Below, one piece after another: positions 29,757 through 37,421 of a stretch of DNA of 64,000 nt (the first letter of the stretch is position 1; each line of letters starts with the position of its first letter). The stretch is taken from contig DGTP01000003.1 of assembly GCA_002394335.1 (NCBI GenBank), forward strand, positions 35,068 through 99,067. The letters run 5' to 3'. The position numbers were made by a program, and so were the translations under genes. This DNA is from Bacteroidales bacterium UBA4333 (lineage in GTDB: Bacteria > Bacteroidota > Bacteroidia > Bacteroidales > Paludibacteraceae). The notes beneath the pieces are model-generated. The model was not told the DNA's origin and made no database searches. It worked only from the letters and a program-made list of their open reading frames with translations.

Positions 29757-30890
29757 TTACAGCCTCTGCATGATCTGCGGTATCACCGCCGCCATCCAAG
29801 AGTCGTAATCTCCGGCGAGTATGTGCTGCCGCGCCTGTGTGACAAGGTCGAGATAGAATGCCAGATTATGTATCGAAAGCACTTCCAAGCCCAGCATCTC
29901 CTGCGCGTGTATCAGATGGCGCACATAAGCGCGAGTATATGCATGATCGACATACGAGCTGCCATAAGGATCCAGTTCGGTAAAGTCGTCCTCCCATTTC
30001 TTATTGCGCATATTCATCACTCCCTGCCAAGTAAAGATCATACCGTTGCGGCCGTTACGGGTAGGCATCACACAATCGAACATATCTATACCGCGGGCAA
30101 TGCCTTCGAGGATATTCCATGGCGTGCCCACCCCCATCAGATAGCGGGGTTTCTTCTCCGGCAGAATATCATTGCAGACCTCTATCATCTCATACATCAC
30201 CTCAGTAGGTTCCCCTACAGCGAGTCCGCCGATGGCATAGCCGTCCCGGTCAAGATCACGCAACCTTTTGGAAGCCTCCTGACGAAGGTCGGTATAAGTA
30301 CAGCCCTGCACAATAGGGAAGAGATGCTGGCGATAGCCATAGAGATCATCCGTAGCGTCAAACCGTGCAATACAACGGTCGAGCCACCGATGGGTACGAT
30401 CCATCGAATCCTTGGCATATTGACGATCGGCAGTACCAGGGCAGCACTCGTCAAAAGCCATCATGATATCCGCTCCTATCTCGCGCTCTATATCCATCAC
30501 GCTCTCCGGGGTAAACATCAGTTTGCGACCGTCTATGTGTGAGGAGAAGCGCACCCCTTCCTCCGTCATCTTGCGGATATCAGTCAGAGAGAAGACCTGA
30601 AATCCGCCGGAATCGGTCAGAATAGGCCTGTTCCAACCCTCAAAACGATGCAGACCGCCGGCTTTGTGCAGAATCTCCGTCCCCGGACGCAGATACAGAT
30701 GATAGGTGTTACCCAGAATGATCTGCGCCTTGATGTCATTCTCCAACTCATGGCGTTGCACTCCTTTGACGGTACCCACCGTGCCGACCGGCATGAATAT
30801 CGGTGTAAGGATATCGCCGTGATCGGTATGAATCACTCCGGCGCGAGCACCGACGGATCTGGCTTCGCTATGTAGTTCGAAAAATGCCAT
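29757..30890 (-). CDS. tgt: tRNA-guanine transglycosylase
   Basis: This 377-residue enzyme exchanges guanine 34 of GUN anticodons for the queuosine precursor. Family blocks include ARAGVIHTDHGDILTPIFMP at the start, PILTDSGGFQVFSLTDIRK (with the general Asp), FDECCPGTADRQYAKDSM and the nucleophile region FDCVMPTRNGRNGMIFTWQG. The zinc site is notable: the C-x-C-x2-C of E. coli-type Tgt is replaced near 308-317 (YGSSYVDHAYTRAY) by residues with no Cys, while the following His341 in SIHNLAFY is kept. Similar Cys-poor versions may be normal for this phylum. It lies between panD and lptG. Confidence 0.92.
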   Translation of the reverse strand: MAFFELHSEARSVGARAGVIHTDHGDILTPIFMPVGTVGTVKGVQRHELENDIKAQIILGNTYHLYLRPGTEILHKAGGLHRFEGWNRPILTDSGGFQVFSLTDIRKMTEEGVRFSSHIDGRKLMFTPESVMDIEREIGADIMMAFDECCPGTADRQYAKDSMDRTHRWLDRCIARFDATDDLYGYRQHLFPIVQGCTYTDLRQEASKRLRDLDRDGYAIGGLAVGEPTEVMYEMIEVCNDILPEKKPRYLMGVGTPWNILEGIARGIDMFDCVMPTRNGRNGMIFTWQGVMNMRNKKWEDDFTELDPYGSSYVDHAYTRAYVRHLIHAQEMLGLEVLSIHNLAFYLDLVTQARQHILAGDYDSWMAAVIPQIMQRL

Positions 30891-30922
30891 AGTTCTATCG
30901 TTTCTTCAGTTCTGACAATTGT

Positions 30923-31270
30923 TTAGTCAACCAGTTTGTTATTTACAGGGAATACGATGTCCGGCTTGAACGTTTTTGCCTCGTCGGGCGTCATCATCGC
31001 GTATGCCATGATGATCACTGTGTCACCGACCTTAACCAAATGCGCAGCAGCACCATTGATACAGATACATCCCGAACCGCGTTTGCCTGCTATCACATAG
31101 GTTTCCAAGCGGGCACCGTTGGTGTTATCCACCACCTGCACACGTTCTCCGGCACAGATATTCGCTGCTTCCATCAACGCCTCGTCAATAGTGATCGAGC
31201 CTACGTACTCAAGGTTGGCTTCCGTCACCTGCACCCGATGGATCTTGGATTTGAGAATATTCAAAAACAC
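30923..31270 (-). CDS. panD: Aspartate 1-decarboxylase
   Basis: This pyruvoyl enzyme makes beta-alanine for pantothenate. The start was set at GTG 31270 (VFLNILKSKIHRVQVTEANL, 115 residues) because the promoter at 31320-31351 excludes all earlier start codons; a TTG two codons later is also possible. The proenzyme self-cleaves at Gly-Ser in YVGSITIDEALM, creating the pyruvoyl group. Other conserved blocks are NGARLETYVIAGKRGSGCIC and GDTVIIMAYAMM. tgt starts 32 bp downstream. Confidence 0.93.
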   Translation of the reverse strand: MFLNILKSKIHRVQVTEANLEYVGSITIDEALMEAANICAGERVQVVDNTNGARLETYVIAGKRGSGCICINGAAAHLVKVGDTVIIMAYAMMTPDEAKTFKPDIVFPVNNKLVD

Positions 31271-31319
31271 GATATAAAGATATTTATTTGTTCTTATTCG
31301 CCATTTGCAAAAGCGGCTA

Positions 31320-31351
31320 CAAAGGTACTGCTTTTTTTGCACATATGCAAA
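31320..31351 (-). promoter_or_regulatory. Promoter of panD
   Basis: TACCTTTG (complement of 31320-31327) with TTTG (complement of 31348-31351) 20 bp away. Divergent from the tpiA promoter, which starts 35 bp further on. Confidence 0.82.
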
Positions 31352-31386
31352 TGTTTTTACAAATCGCTGCAAAAAATGCACATTTT

Positions 31387-31418
31387 TTTGTATATATCAA
31401 AAAAAAGCAGTAAATTTG
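31387..31418 (+). promoter_or_regulatory. Promoter of tpiA
   Basis: TTTG at 31387-31390 and TAAATTTG at 31411-31418 are separated by 20 bp. The start site would be near 31422, about 37 nt before the ATG. Confidence 0.8.
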
Positions 31419-31458
31419 TGCCCAAGATTGATTTTTAATTAAATTTGAAAGACTGAAT

Positions 31459-32208
31459 ATGAGAACAAGAATGGTTGCAGGTAACTGGAAGATGAACAAG
31501 AACCTGCAGGAAGGTGTAGCATTGGCTACCGAGTTGAAAGAAGCAGTAAAAGATCCTAAATGCGCCGTAGTTATCGGTACGCCGTTTATCCATCTGGCTA
31601 CCGTAGCAGAACTGTTGAAGGGTTCAGCTATCAAGGTGGCTGCTGAGAACTGCGCTGACCATGAGAAGGGTGCTTACACCGGTGAGGTGAGCGCAGAGAT
31701 GGTAAAATCGACCGGCGCTGAATATGTCATCCTCGGTCACTCAGAGCGTCGTCAGTACTACGCTGAGAGTTATGAGATGCTGGCCGAGAAAGTGCGTCTG
31801 GCTCTGGCTAACGGTCTGAAGGTGATCTTCTGCATCGGCGAGGTAAAAGAGGAGCGCGAAGCAGGCAAACAGAACGAGGTTGTGAAAGCACAGTTGGAAG
31901 GCTCCGTATTCGGTTTGAGCGCAGAGGAGTGGAAGCACATCACCCTCGCTTATGAGCCGGTTTGGGCTATCGGTACAGGTTTGACCGCTACTCCGGCACA
32001 GGCTGAGGAGATCCACGCATACATCCGTAGCCTTGTGGCAGAAAAATACGGCAAAGAGGCAGCCGAGGACACCACGATCCTCTACGGCGGAAGCTGCAAC
32101 GACAAGAACGCAGCCGAGCTGTTCGCTTGCCCGGATATCGACGGCGGTCTGATCGGCGGTGCCGCACTGGTAGCAGAGAAATTCCTGGCTATCATCGCTG
32201 CGCGATAA
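31459..32208 (+). CDS. tpiA: Triosephosphate isomerase
   Basis: This 249-residue TIM-barrel enzyme interconverts dihydroxyacetone phosphate and glyceraldehyde 3-phosphate. The catalytic Lys is in AGNWKMNKN at the start, the electrophile His in YVILGHSERRQYY, the base Glu in AYEPVWAIGTGLTATP and the phosphate-binding YGGSCNDKNA and DGGLIGGAAL near the end. It heads a plus-strand series continuing with the carbonic anhydrase-like gene 62 bp downstream. Confidence 0.98.
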   Translation: MRTRMVAGNWKMNKNLQEGVALATELKEAVKDPKCAVVIGTPFIHLATVAELLKGSAIKVAAENCADHEKGAYTGEVSAEMVKSTGAEYVILGHSERRQYYAESYEMLAEKVRLALANGLKVIFCIGEVKEEREAGKQNEVVKAQLEGSVFGLSAEEWKHITLAYEPVWAIGTGLTATPAQAEEIHAYIRSLVAEKYGKEAAEDTTILYGGSCNDKNAAELFACPDIDGGLIGGAALVAEKFLAIIAAR

Positions 32209-32270
32209 AAGACCGCTTCGCTGAAAGAATAAAGACCGTTCACTTCGTTCACTAAAAGAACAAAGACAAA

Positions 32271-32798
32271 ATGGCACTTATCAAAACCGTAAACAGAAAC
32301 GGCGAGATCCTTACCCCACGCATTGCCGATGACGTATTCATGGCAGAGAACGCCACGGTTGTCGGCGATGTGACGGTAGGCGAGGGATCGAGTCTATGGT
32401 TCAATGCTGTGCTCCGTGGCGATGTAAACACTATCACCATCGGTAAGCACTGTAACATCCAGGACGGCGCGGTGCTGCACACCTTATATAAGAAATCGAC
32501 GATCACGTTAGGCGACTACGTGTCAGTAGGACACAATGTGACGATTCACGGCGCGGACGTAGATGACTACGCGCTCATCGGCATGGGTTCTACCCTACTC
32601 GACGGGGCACACGTAGGTGAAGGAGCAATCGTAGCGGCAGGGGCGTTGGTACTCAAAGGCACGCAGATAGGTCCTCATGAAATATGGGGAGGCGTACCGG
32701 CAAAGTTCATCAAGAAAGCCGACCCCGCGCAGACCGAGGAGATCAACAAGACGATTGCCAACAACTACGCGATGTATGCAAGTTGGTACAAAGAGTGA
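32271..32798 (+). CDS. Gamma-carbonic anhydrase-like hexapeptide-repeat protein
   Basis: This 175-residue protein forms the left-handed beta-helix of the gamma-class carbonic anhydrase/YrdA family, with hexapeptide repeats such as VVGDVTVGEGSSLWFNAVLR. The three expected zinc-ligand His residues are visible: one in DGAVLHTLYK and two in VSVGHNVTIHGADV. The spacing fits a metal-bound trimer. Whether it really hydrates CO2 or is an acyl-carrier-like protein is undecided for most bacterial members. The 58-bp spacer to pyrH contains hairpin repeats. Confidence 0.87.
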   Translation: MALIKTVNRNGEILTPRIADDVFMAENATVVGDVTVGEGSSLWFNAVLRGDVNTITIGKHCNIQDGAVLHTLYKKSTITLGDYVSVGHNVTIHGADVDDYALIGMGSTLLDGAHVGEGAIVAAGALVLKGTQIGPHEIWGGVPAKFIKKADPAQTEEINKTIANNYAMYASWYKE

Positions 32799-32856
32799 CT
32801 TCGTCACGTTAAAACGTTAAATAGTTAAAATAGTCGCTACGCGACGTTAAATTGTT
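32799..32856. repeat. Spacer repeat family I, copy 1
   Basis: The gene spacer carries GTGAC/GTCAC and GTCGC/GCGAC hairpins, with the repeated words GTTAAA and GTTAAAT. The part from ACGTTAAATAGTTAAAAT to the end resembles 38803-38852 with few changes. It directly precedes pyrH. Confidence 0.6.
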
Positions 32857-33561
32857 ATGTTTAAGCGAATATTACTTAAATTATCAGGGGAGAGTCTGGC
32901 CGGAGCCAACAAGCAGGGGATAGACACAGAGCACCTTGCGGAATATGCCGAGCAGATCAAGGAGATAGCCGCCAAAGGCGTGCAGATAGGTATCGTCATC
33001 GGCGGCGGCAATATTTTCCGCGGACTGAGCGGTGCGCAGAAAGGTTTCGACCGCGTGAAAGGCGACCAGATGGGCATGTTAGCAACCGTGATCAACGCGC
33101 TGGCGCTGTCTTCCGCTTTGGAAGCTATCGGTCAGAAAGTACGCGTACTGACCTCCATCCGAATGGAGCCCATCGGCGATTTCTACAGTCCGGCGAAAGC
33201 GCAAAGGTTATTGGAGAAAGGCAATGTGGTCATTCTTGCCGGCGGTACCGGTGCTCCTTACTTCACGACAGACACGGGTTCGTCGCTCCGCGCACTGGAA
33301 ATCAAAGCAGACGTGATGTTGAAAGGTACGCGCGTGGACGGCATCTACACCGCCGACCCGGAGAAAGACCCCACAGCAACGAAGTTCACCGAGATCACGT
33401 ATGACGAGGTTATCCGCCGCGGACTGAAAGTGATGGACCAGACCGCTACCGTGATGTGCAAAGAAAACGGCATGCCGATTTATGTCTTCAACATGGATCA
33501 AGCCGGCAACCTCGCCAAAGTTATTGACGGCGAACAGATTGGAACATTAGTAAAACCATAA
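32857..33561 (+). CDS. pyrH: UMP kinase
   Basis: This 234-residue amino acid kinase-fold enzyme converts UMP to UDP. Its N-terminal LLKLSGESLAG holds the phosphate-binding Lys and Gly, IVIGGGNIFRG the glycine loop, GDQMGMLATVINALALSSAL the UMP-binding helix and GGTGAPYFTTDTGSSLRALE the second substrate loop. The block TRVDGIYTADPEKDPTA is typical of bacterial PyrH. frr follows 16 bp later, the usual pairing in bacteria. Confidence 0.97.
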   Translation: MFKRILLKLSGESLAGANKQGIDTEHLAEYAEQIKEIAAKGVQIGIVIGGGNIFRGLSGAQKGFDRVKGDQMGMLATVINALALSSALEAIGQKVRVLTSIRMEPIGDFYSPAKAQRLLEKGNVVILAGGTGAPYFTTDTGSSLRALEIKADVMLKGTRVDGIYTADPEKDPTATKFTEITYDEVIRRGLKVMDQTATVMCKENGMPIYVFNMDQAGNLAKVIDGEQIGTLVKP

Positions 33562-33577
33562 ATAAAAATTCATCACC

Positions 33578-34138
33578 ATGATTGAGCCAAAACAAATCCT
33601 CAGCGAGGCGGAAGAATCAATGCAAGCAGCAGTTCTTTTCCTCGACGATGCTCTGGCACACATCCGTGCCGGTAAAGCCAGCACACGTATTCTGGATCCC
33701 ATTCGTGTGGACTACTATGGAACTCTTTCACCATTAGCCAATGTGGCTACCGTCAGCACCCCTGACGCACGTACCATCCAGATCCAGCCATGGGAGAAAA
33801 ATATGCTCGCAACCATTGAGCGTGCAATTATCAACTCCAATCTTGGTTTGGCGCCTAACAACAACGGCGAGTGTATCCGCCTGATTCTGCCGCCGCTGAC
33901 CGAAGAGCGCCGCCAGCAGCTGGCCAAACAATGCAAGCAAGAGGCGGAGAACGCCAAAGTGAGTGTGCGTAACGCCCGCCGCGAAGCCGTTGAGACGCTC
34001 AAAAAGCAGATTAAGGAAGGCCTTCCCGAAGATACAGAAAAAGACAGTGAACAGGAAGTGCAGAAACTGCACGACAAGTATGTCCGTCAAATCGAAGATC
34101 TCTACGGGAAGAAAGAAAAAGAGATCATGACAGTGTAA
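33578..34138 (+). CDS. frr: Ribosome recycling factor
   Basis: This 186-residue factor splits post-termination ribosomes together with EF-G (fusA, also in this window). The two domains are clear: a long helical bundle and a small beta domain (RVDYYGTLSPLANVATVSTP), with RKAAEEAKVAIR-like helix represented by EENAKVSVRNARREAVETL. It starts with MIEPKQILSEAEESMQAAV and ends KEKEIMTV. The 80-bp spacer to rsgA has no terminator but contains the repeat family II. Confidence 0.97.
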   Translation: MIEPKQILSEAEESMQAAVLFLDDALAHIRAGKASTRILDPIRVDYYGTLSPLANVATVSTPDARTIQIQPWEKNMLATIERAIINSNLGLAPNNNGECIRLILPPLTEERRQQLAKQCKQEAENAKVSVRNARREAVETLKKQIKEGLPEDTEKDSEQEVQKLHDKYVRQIEDLYGKKEKEIMTV

Positions 34139-34218
34139 GTTGCACGTAGTTTTCGTAGTGTTCGTAATTTTCGTTTTTTCCGCAAACTACATCAACTACG
34201 CAAATTACGTTTACCACA
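34139..34218. repeat. Spacer repeat family II, copy 1
   Basis: The spacer is made of the repeated words TTTTCGT, GTTCGTAA, AACTAC and CGCAAATTACG. A similar stretch is in the rpsD-rpsK spacer at 41012-41077. No gene or terminator is seen. Confidence 0.5.
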
Positions 34219-35199
34219 TTGAGGGGATTAGTAATCAAGTCAACGGGTAGCAGTTACATCGTCCGGATGGATGATGGTTCGGATGTGGAGTGCCGTATCA
34301 AGGGCAACTTCCGCATCCGTGGTATCCGTAGCACCAACCCCGTAGCCGTAGGTGACTATGTAGAAGTACAAAGTGACAATAGACTAAGTGACAAAGGGCA
34401 CAGCGTCTATTGGATTACAGAGGTGGAAGATCGGCGGAACTATATCATCCGCCGCTCCACGAACCTCAGCAAAGAATCACATATCTTGGCAGCCAACATC
34501 GACCAAGTGGCACTCATCGTCACTGTCAACCACCCCGTTACCTCTACCACTTTCATTGACCGCTTTCTGGCTACAGCAGAGGCGTACCGAGTACCCACGG
34601 TTCTCATTTTCAACAAGATAGATTTACTGACAGAAGAAGAACTTGCGCATTTAGAGGAGTTGCGCAAGCTCTATGAGTCGATCGGCTATCAGACTTTAGC
34701 CATTTCTGCGTTAGCCGGAAGAAACGGATTGGCCGGACTATCCGGATTGCTGACCGGCAAAACCACGCTGCTATCCGGCAACTCGGGTGTAGGCAAGAGC
34801 ACGCTACTCAATGCACTCTTCGGACGTGAGATGACCCGCACGGGCAAGATTTCCGATGCCCACGACAAAGGGATGCACACCACGACATTCAGCGAGATGT
34901 ATGAATTAAAGGGACAAAGGGACGAAGGACAAAGTACAAAGGAGAGTATTCATGGCTGGCTGATTGATACGCCGGGAATTAAGGGATTCGGCACGATTGA
35001 TTTTGAAAAAGAAGAAGTCAGTCACTATTTCCGAGAGATTTTCCGCATAAGTGCGGACTGCCGGTTCGGCAACTGCACCCACACCAACGAACCGGGCTGC
35101 GCCGTTCAGCAGGCAGCCATTGAAGGCAGAATAGCTATTTCCAGATTAGAATCGTACATGTCGCTTCTGGGCGACTGCACCGAGTCCAAATACCGTTAG
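34219..35199 (+). CDS. rsgA: Small ribosomal subunit biogenesis GTPase RsgA
   Basis: This 326-residue circularly permuted GTPase checks late 30S assembly. It has an OB-fold at the N-terminus (VIKSTGSSYIVRMDDGSDVE), then the permuted GTPase motifs FNKIDLL (G4), SAL (G5), GNSGVGKSTLLNALFG (P-loop) and DTPGIKGFG (G3), and a C-terminal zinc finger with CRFGNCTHTNEPGCAV. The start is probably the TTG at 34219; no ATG or GTG fits the OB-fold start better. Its stop is 1 bp from the convergent lipoprotein gene. Confidence 0.94.
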   Translation: MRGLVIKSTGSSYIVRMDDGSDVECRIKGNFRIRGIRSTNPVAVGDYVEVQSDNRLSDKGHSVYWITEVEDRRNYIIRRSTNLSKESHILAANIDQVALIVTVNHPVTSTTFIDRFLATAEAYRVPTVLIFNKIDLLTEEELAHLEELRKLYESIGYQTLAISALAGRNGLAGLSGLLTGKTTLLSGNSGVGKSTLLNALFGREMTRTGKISDAHDKGMHTTTFSEMYELKGQRDEGQSTKESIHGWLIDTPGIKGFGTIDFEKEEVSHYFREIFRISADCRFGNCTHTNEPGCAVQQAAIEGRIAISRLESYMSLLGDCTESKYR

Positions 35200-35200
35200 T

Positions 35201-35971
35201 TTACTCGTAATATTCGATTGTGCGGTATTCGGTATAAGAGGTAGCAGTAGCTTCCTCAAGATGTTCTATGAGTTGCGCTTCCGCCTCTGCAGAGACAGAC
35301 TCCTCTTTGACACGGGTCATCAGTTCGGGAGAGAGGAAATCCGGATGCGCAAAATAGTAGTTCTTCACCTCGCGTTCCGTCCAGTTCCCCTGTTCATCAA
35401 TACTAATATAGGTATAAGTGCTATAGTTAGCGGCAGGCTGAGAAGAAGTCTGCTGGAACTCGCACATCGTACTTGGCGAGATATTATCACCGGCATAAGT
35501 GTATCGCTTGAGATTAAGCAGGGTCTTCATGTCGGTGGTATTCTCCGTATAGACCGACGCCACCTGCATCGATTCCCCTATATACTGATAGGTGCAGTGG
35601 AAGACAAATCCTGTAGAGTCTTTGCCCATCTTGCCGCCGTTGTGTACTATCGGACGCCCTTCGTTATCACGCATCACCACCTCCATCGGTTTGGACGGAG
35701 AAAGTTCGCCCTGCCCGTTAAAGTTTATGATAGGAATCTCCGCCAGCATATCATCGCTGGTAATCGATTTAACCCTTCCGTACTGGCATAAACCGAAGGT
35801 CATAACATCCGGCTTGGCGAGTTCGCGTTCTACTACGACGGGCTTGGTCTGGATAGTTTCGTTGCTCAGTGCGAGCGTGTCTTCGCTACTCTGTGCGCCT
35901 TCATTACTCTTGCCGCAAGAGGCGATGAGTACAGCGACTAAACTAAGGACAAAAAGAGGTAAATGTTTCAT
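35201..35971 (-). CDS. Predicted lipoprotein, unknown function
   Basis: This 256-residue protein has a clear lipoprotein signal with the lipobox LIASC (Cys near residue 19) in a hydrophobic context (LFVLSLVAVLIASCGKSN). The mature part is acidic near its start and has beta-strand-rich segments, e.g. VKNYYFAHPDFLS. I do not recognise a family. It starts 5 bp after the Fur-family gene stop, so it is co-transcribed and might respond to the same metal or peroxide signal. Confidence 0.68.
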   Translation of the reverse strand: MKHLPLFVLSLVAVLIASCGKSNEGAQSSEDTLALSNETIQTKPVVVERELAKPDVMTFGLCQYGRVKSITSDDMLAEIPIINFNGQGELSPSKPMEVVMRDNEGRPIVHNGGKMGKDSTGFVFHCTYQYIGESMQVASVYTENTTDMKTLLNLKRYTYAGDNISPSTMCEFQQTSSQPAANYSTYTYISIDEQGNWTEREVKNYYFAHPDFLSPELMTRVKEESVSAEAEAQLIEHLEEATATSYTEYRTIEYYE

Positions 35972-35976
35972 TTATG

Positions 35977-36402
35977 TTAATGTGATTTATTGCACTCCGG
36001 GCAGACTCCCTTCACCATAAACGACATTGAATGCGCATGGTATCCTTCGGGCAGTTCCACCGCAGGCAGTGGCATTTCTTCGATACAATAGGTCCGTTTG
36101 CATTTCTCGCAGTAGAAATGCAGATGACTCGCCATATGATCCGAGTCGTCGTCATGGTGGCATAGCTCATAGAGTTCCACTCCCCGTCCGTCTTCTACGG
36201 CATGTACCACATCGTGTTCCAGAAAAAGAGTCAGCACACGGAAGATTGAGGATTTGTCGAGTGTCTGCAACTTATATTCCAACTCACGCATACTTAACGG
36301 CCGATGCTGTCCTGTCAGAGCCTGATAGACCAGCATTCGGTTTGCTGTGGGTTTCACCCCTTTTTGTTCTATTTTCTGCGCTATTTCTTGCATTGCCGAC
36401 AC
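35977..36402 (-). CDS. Fur-family metalloregulator
   Basis: This 141-residue protein has an N-terminal winged helix (VKPTANRMLVYQALTGQHRP, then YKLQTLDKSSIFRVLTLFLE) and a C-terminal dimer domain with the structural zinc pairs CEKCKRTYC and VCPECN. A His-rich sensory site includes CHHDDDSDHMASHLHFYCEK. Subtype (Fur, Zur or PerR) cannot be fixed from sequence alone. The promoter at 36413-36444 puts the start site only about 7 nt before the first ATG, so the second Met (36393) may be used. Confidence 0.88.
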   Translation of the reverse strand: MSAMQEIAQKIEQKGVKPTANRMLVYQALTGQHRPLSMRELEYKLQTLDKSSIFRVLTLFLEHDVVHAVEDGRGVELYELCHHDDDSDHMASHLHFYCEKCKRTYCIEEMPLPAVELPEGYHAHSMSFMVKGVCPECNKSH

Positions 36403-36412
36403 AATGAGAGTG

Positions 36413-36444
36413 CAAAGTTACTACAAATTTTGCACATATGCAAA
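36413..36444 (-). promoter_or_regulatory. Promoter of the Fur-family gene
   Basis: TAACTTTG (complement of 36413-36420) with TTTG (complement of 36441-36444) 20 bp upstream. The leader would be very short. The remaining gap to 36553 shows nothing else. Confidence 0.75.
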
Positions 36445-36553
36445 TAAAAAAGGATTTTTTCTTATAGCAGCAAGGTTATGCTGTGTTATTTATTATGCTG
36501 TGTTTTTGAGAGGGCAGTTCCTTCCCGTAGTATTCTCCGTCCAAGACAAACCT

Positions 36554-37309
36554 CTATTGAAGTGACAGATCCTTCAGTTTGATATCCGGATGGCGGTACT
36601 GATGCGTCTTTGGGGATGGTTTAGCGCCTACTTCGACAGCCTGCTGCGGGCAGGCATGAAGGCAGGCAAGGCAGGCTGTACAATGCGGACCAATGCCAGC
36701 CTTCTCATCCACAGCGATATTACGCATCGGGCATACGCGCTCGCAAATACCGCAACCGATACACTTATCCTCGTTCACCGCAGGGCGAAATGTGCGTAAC
36801 ATCCATTGCTGCATCCGATCCGTGCCCATAAACCATCCAAGAGGACTAAACCATGCAAAATGAAGTCTTTTGCGCTCTGCTTTTATGTCGTTAATGATGT
36901 TCTTTAGACGGTCTGAGAAACGGGTGAATTTCCATACTTGGTCATTGGGGTTGCGTCCAAAAACGATGGCACTGTTATCCGGCACACGGATCTTATGGCT
37001 ATACCGCACTTCTATCCCTTTCTCGCGAAGAAGACGACGAACCGACCAGATAGAGTTTCCCGCCTGCGCACCGCAAGGTATAATGATATACACGTGGGCA
37101 TCCGCACTTATCTTGAGCCGTGGCACAAGATTACGCACCGCTGGCGGTGCATTGAAATCATAAGAGGGAAAGACCAAACCTATCCGCCTCTCAGCGGTGA
37201 GATCCCGACGTACCGCCTCTGTGAGCGGCAAAGTGCTATCATTCGTAGCAAAAGCTATCTGCCGTGCAATGGCAAGGCTATTGCCGGTACCTGAGAAATA
37301 GATAATCAT
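36554..37309 (-). CDS. EFR1-family flavodoxin-ferredoxin fusion
   Basis: This 251-residue protein starts MIIYFSGTGNSLAIARQIA; the start at 37309 was chosen because the promoter at 37335-37366 excludes an upstream ATG. The N-terminal flavodoxin-like domain has the FMN loop SGTGNS, and the C-terminus carries two 4Fe-4S motifs: CIGCGICERVCPMRN and CTACLACLHACPQQA. Such EFR1 proteins are common in anaerobes and probably carry electrons between reductases, but the partner is unknown. Confidence 0.86.
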   Translation of the reverse strand: MIIYFSGTGNSLAIARQIAFATNDSTLPLTEAVRRDLTAERRIGLVFPSYDFNAPPAVRNLVPRLKISADAHVYIIIPCGAQAGNSIWSVRRLLREKGIEVRYSHKIRVPDNSAIVFGRNPNDQVWKFTRFSDRLKNIINDIKAERKRLHFAWFSPLGWFMGTDRMQQWMLRTFRPAVNEDKCIGCGICERVCPMRNIAVDEKAGIGPHCTACLACLHACPQQAVEVGAKPSPKTHQYRHPDIKLKDLSLQ

Positions 37310-37334
37310 AGGTATTCGATATTTATTCCGAGTA

Positions 37335-37366
37335 CAAAGATACAACAAAAATTTGAGTTACGCAAG
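37335..37366 (-). promoter_or_regulatory. Promoter of the EFR1 gene
   Basis: TATCTTTG (complement of 37335-37342) with CTTG (complement of 37363-37366) 20 bp upstream. Predicted start site about 20 nt before the ATG. Confidence 0.78.
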
Positions 37367-37373
37367 TTTTTCT

Positions 37374-37400
37374 AAAAAAAGCCACCCCTAAGGATGGCTT
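37374..37400 (-). terminator. Terminator of the ribosomal/aspS operon
   Basis: On the minus strand AAGCCATCC pairs with GGGGTGGCTT (37379-37400) and is followed by seven T. It closes the long str-S10-spc-alpha-aspS transcript 22 bp after the aspS stop. Confidence 0.85.
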
Positions 37401-37421
37401 ATCACAGGAAGGATGACATTC

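Noticed and set aside
31271..31381. N-terminal extension of panD to an upstream ATG
   Set aside because: The -7 and -33 promoter elements lie within this stretch, so it is not transcribed in full; the GTG at 31270 matches the family start.
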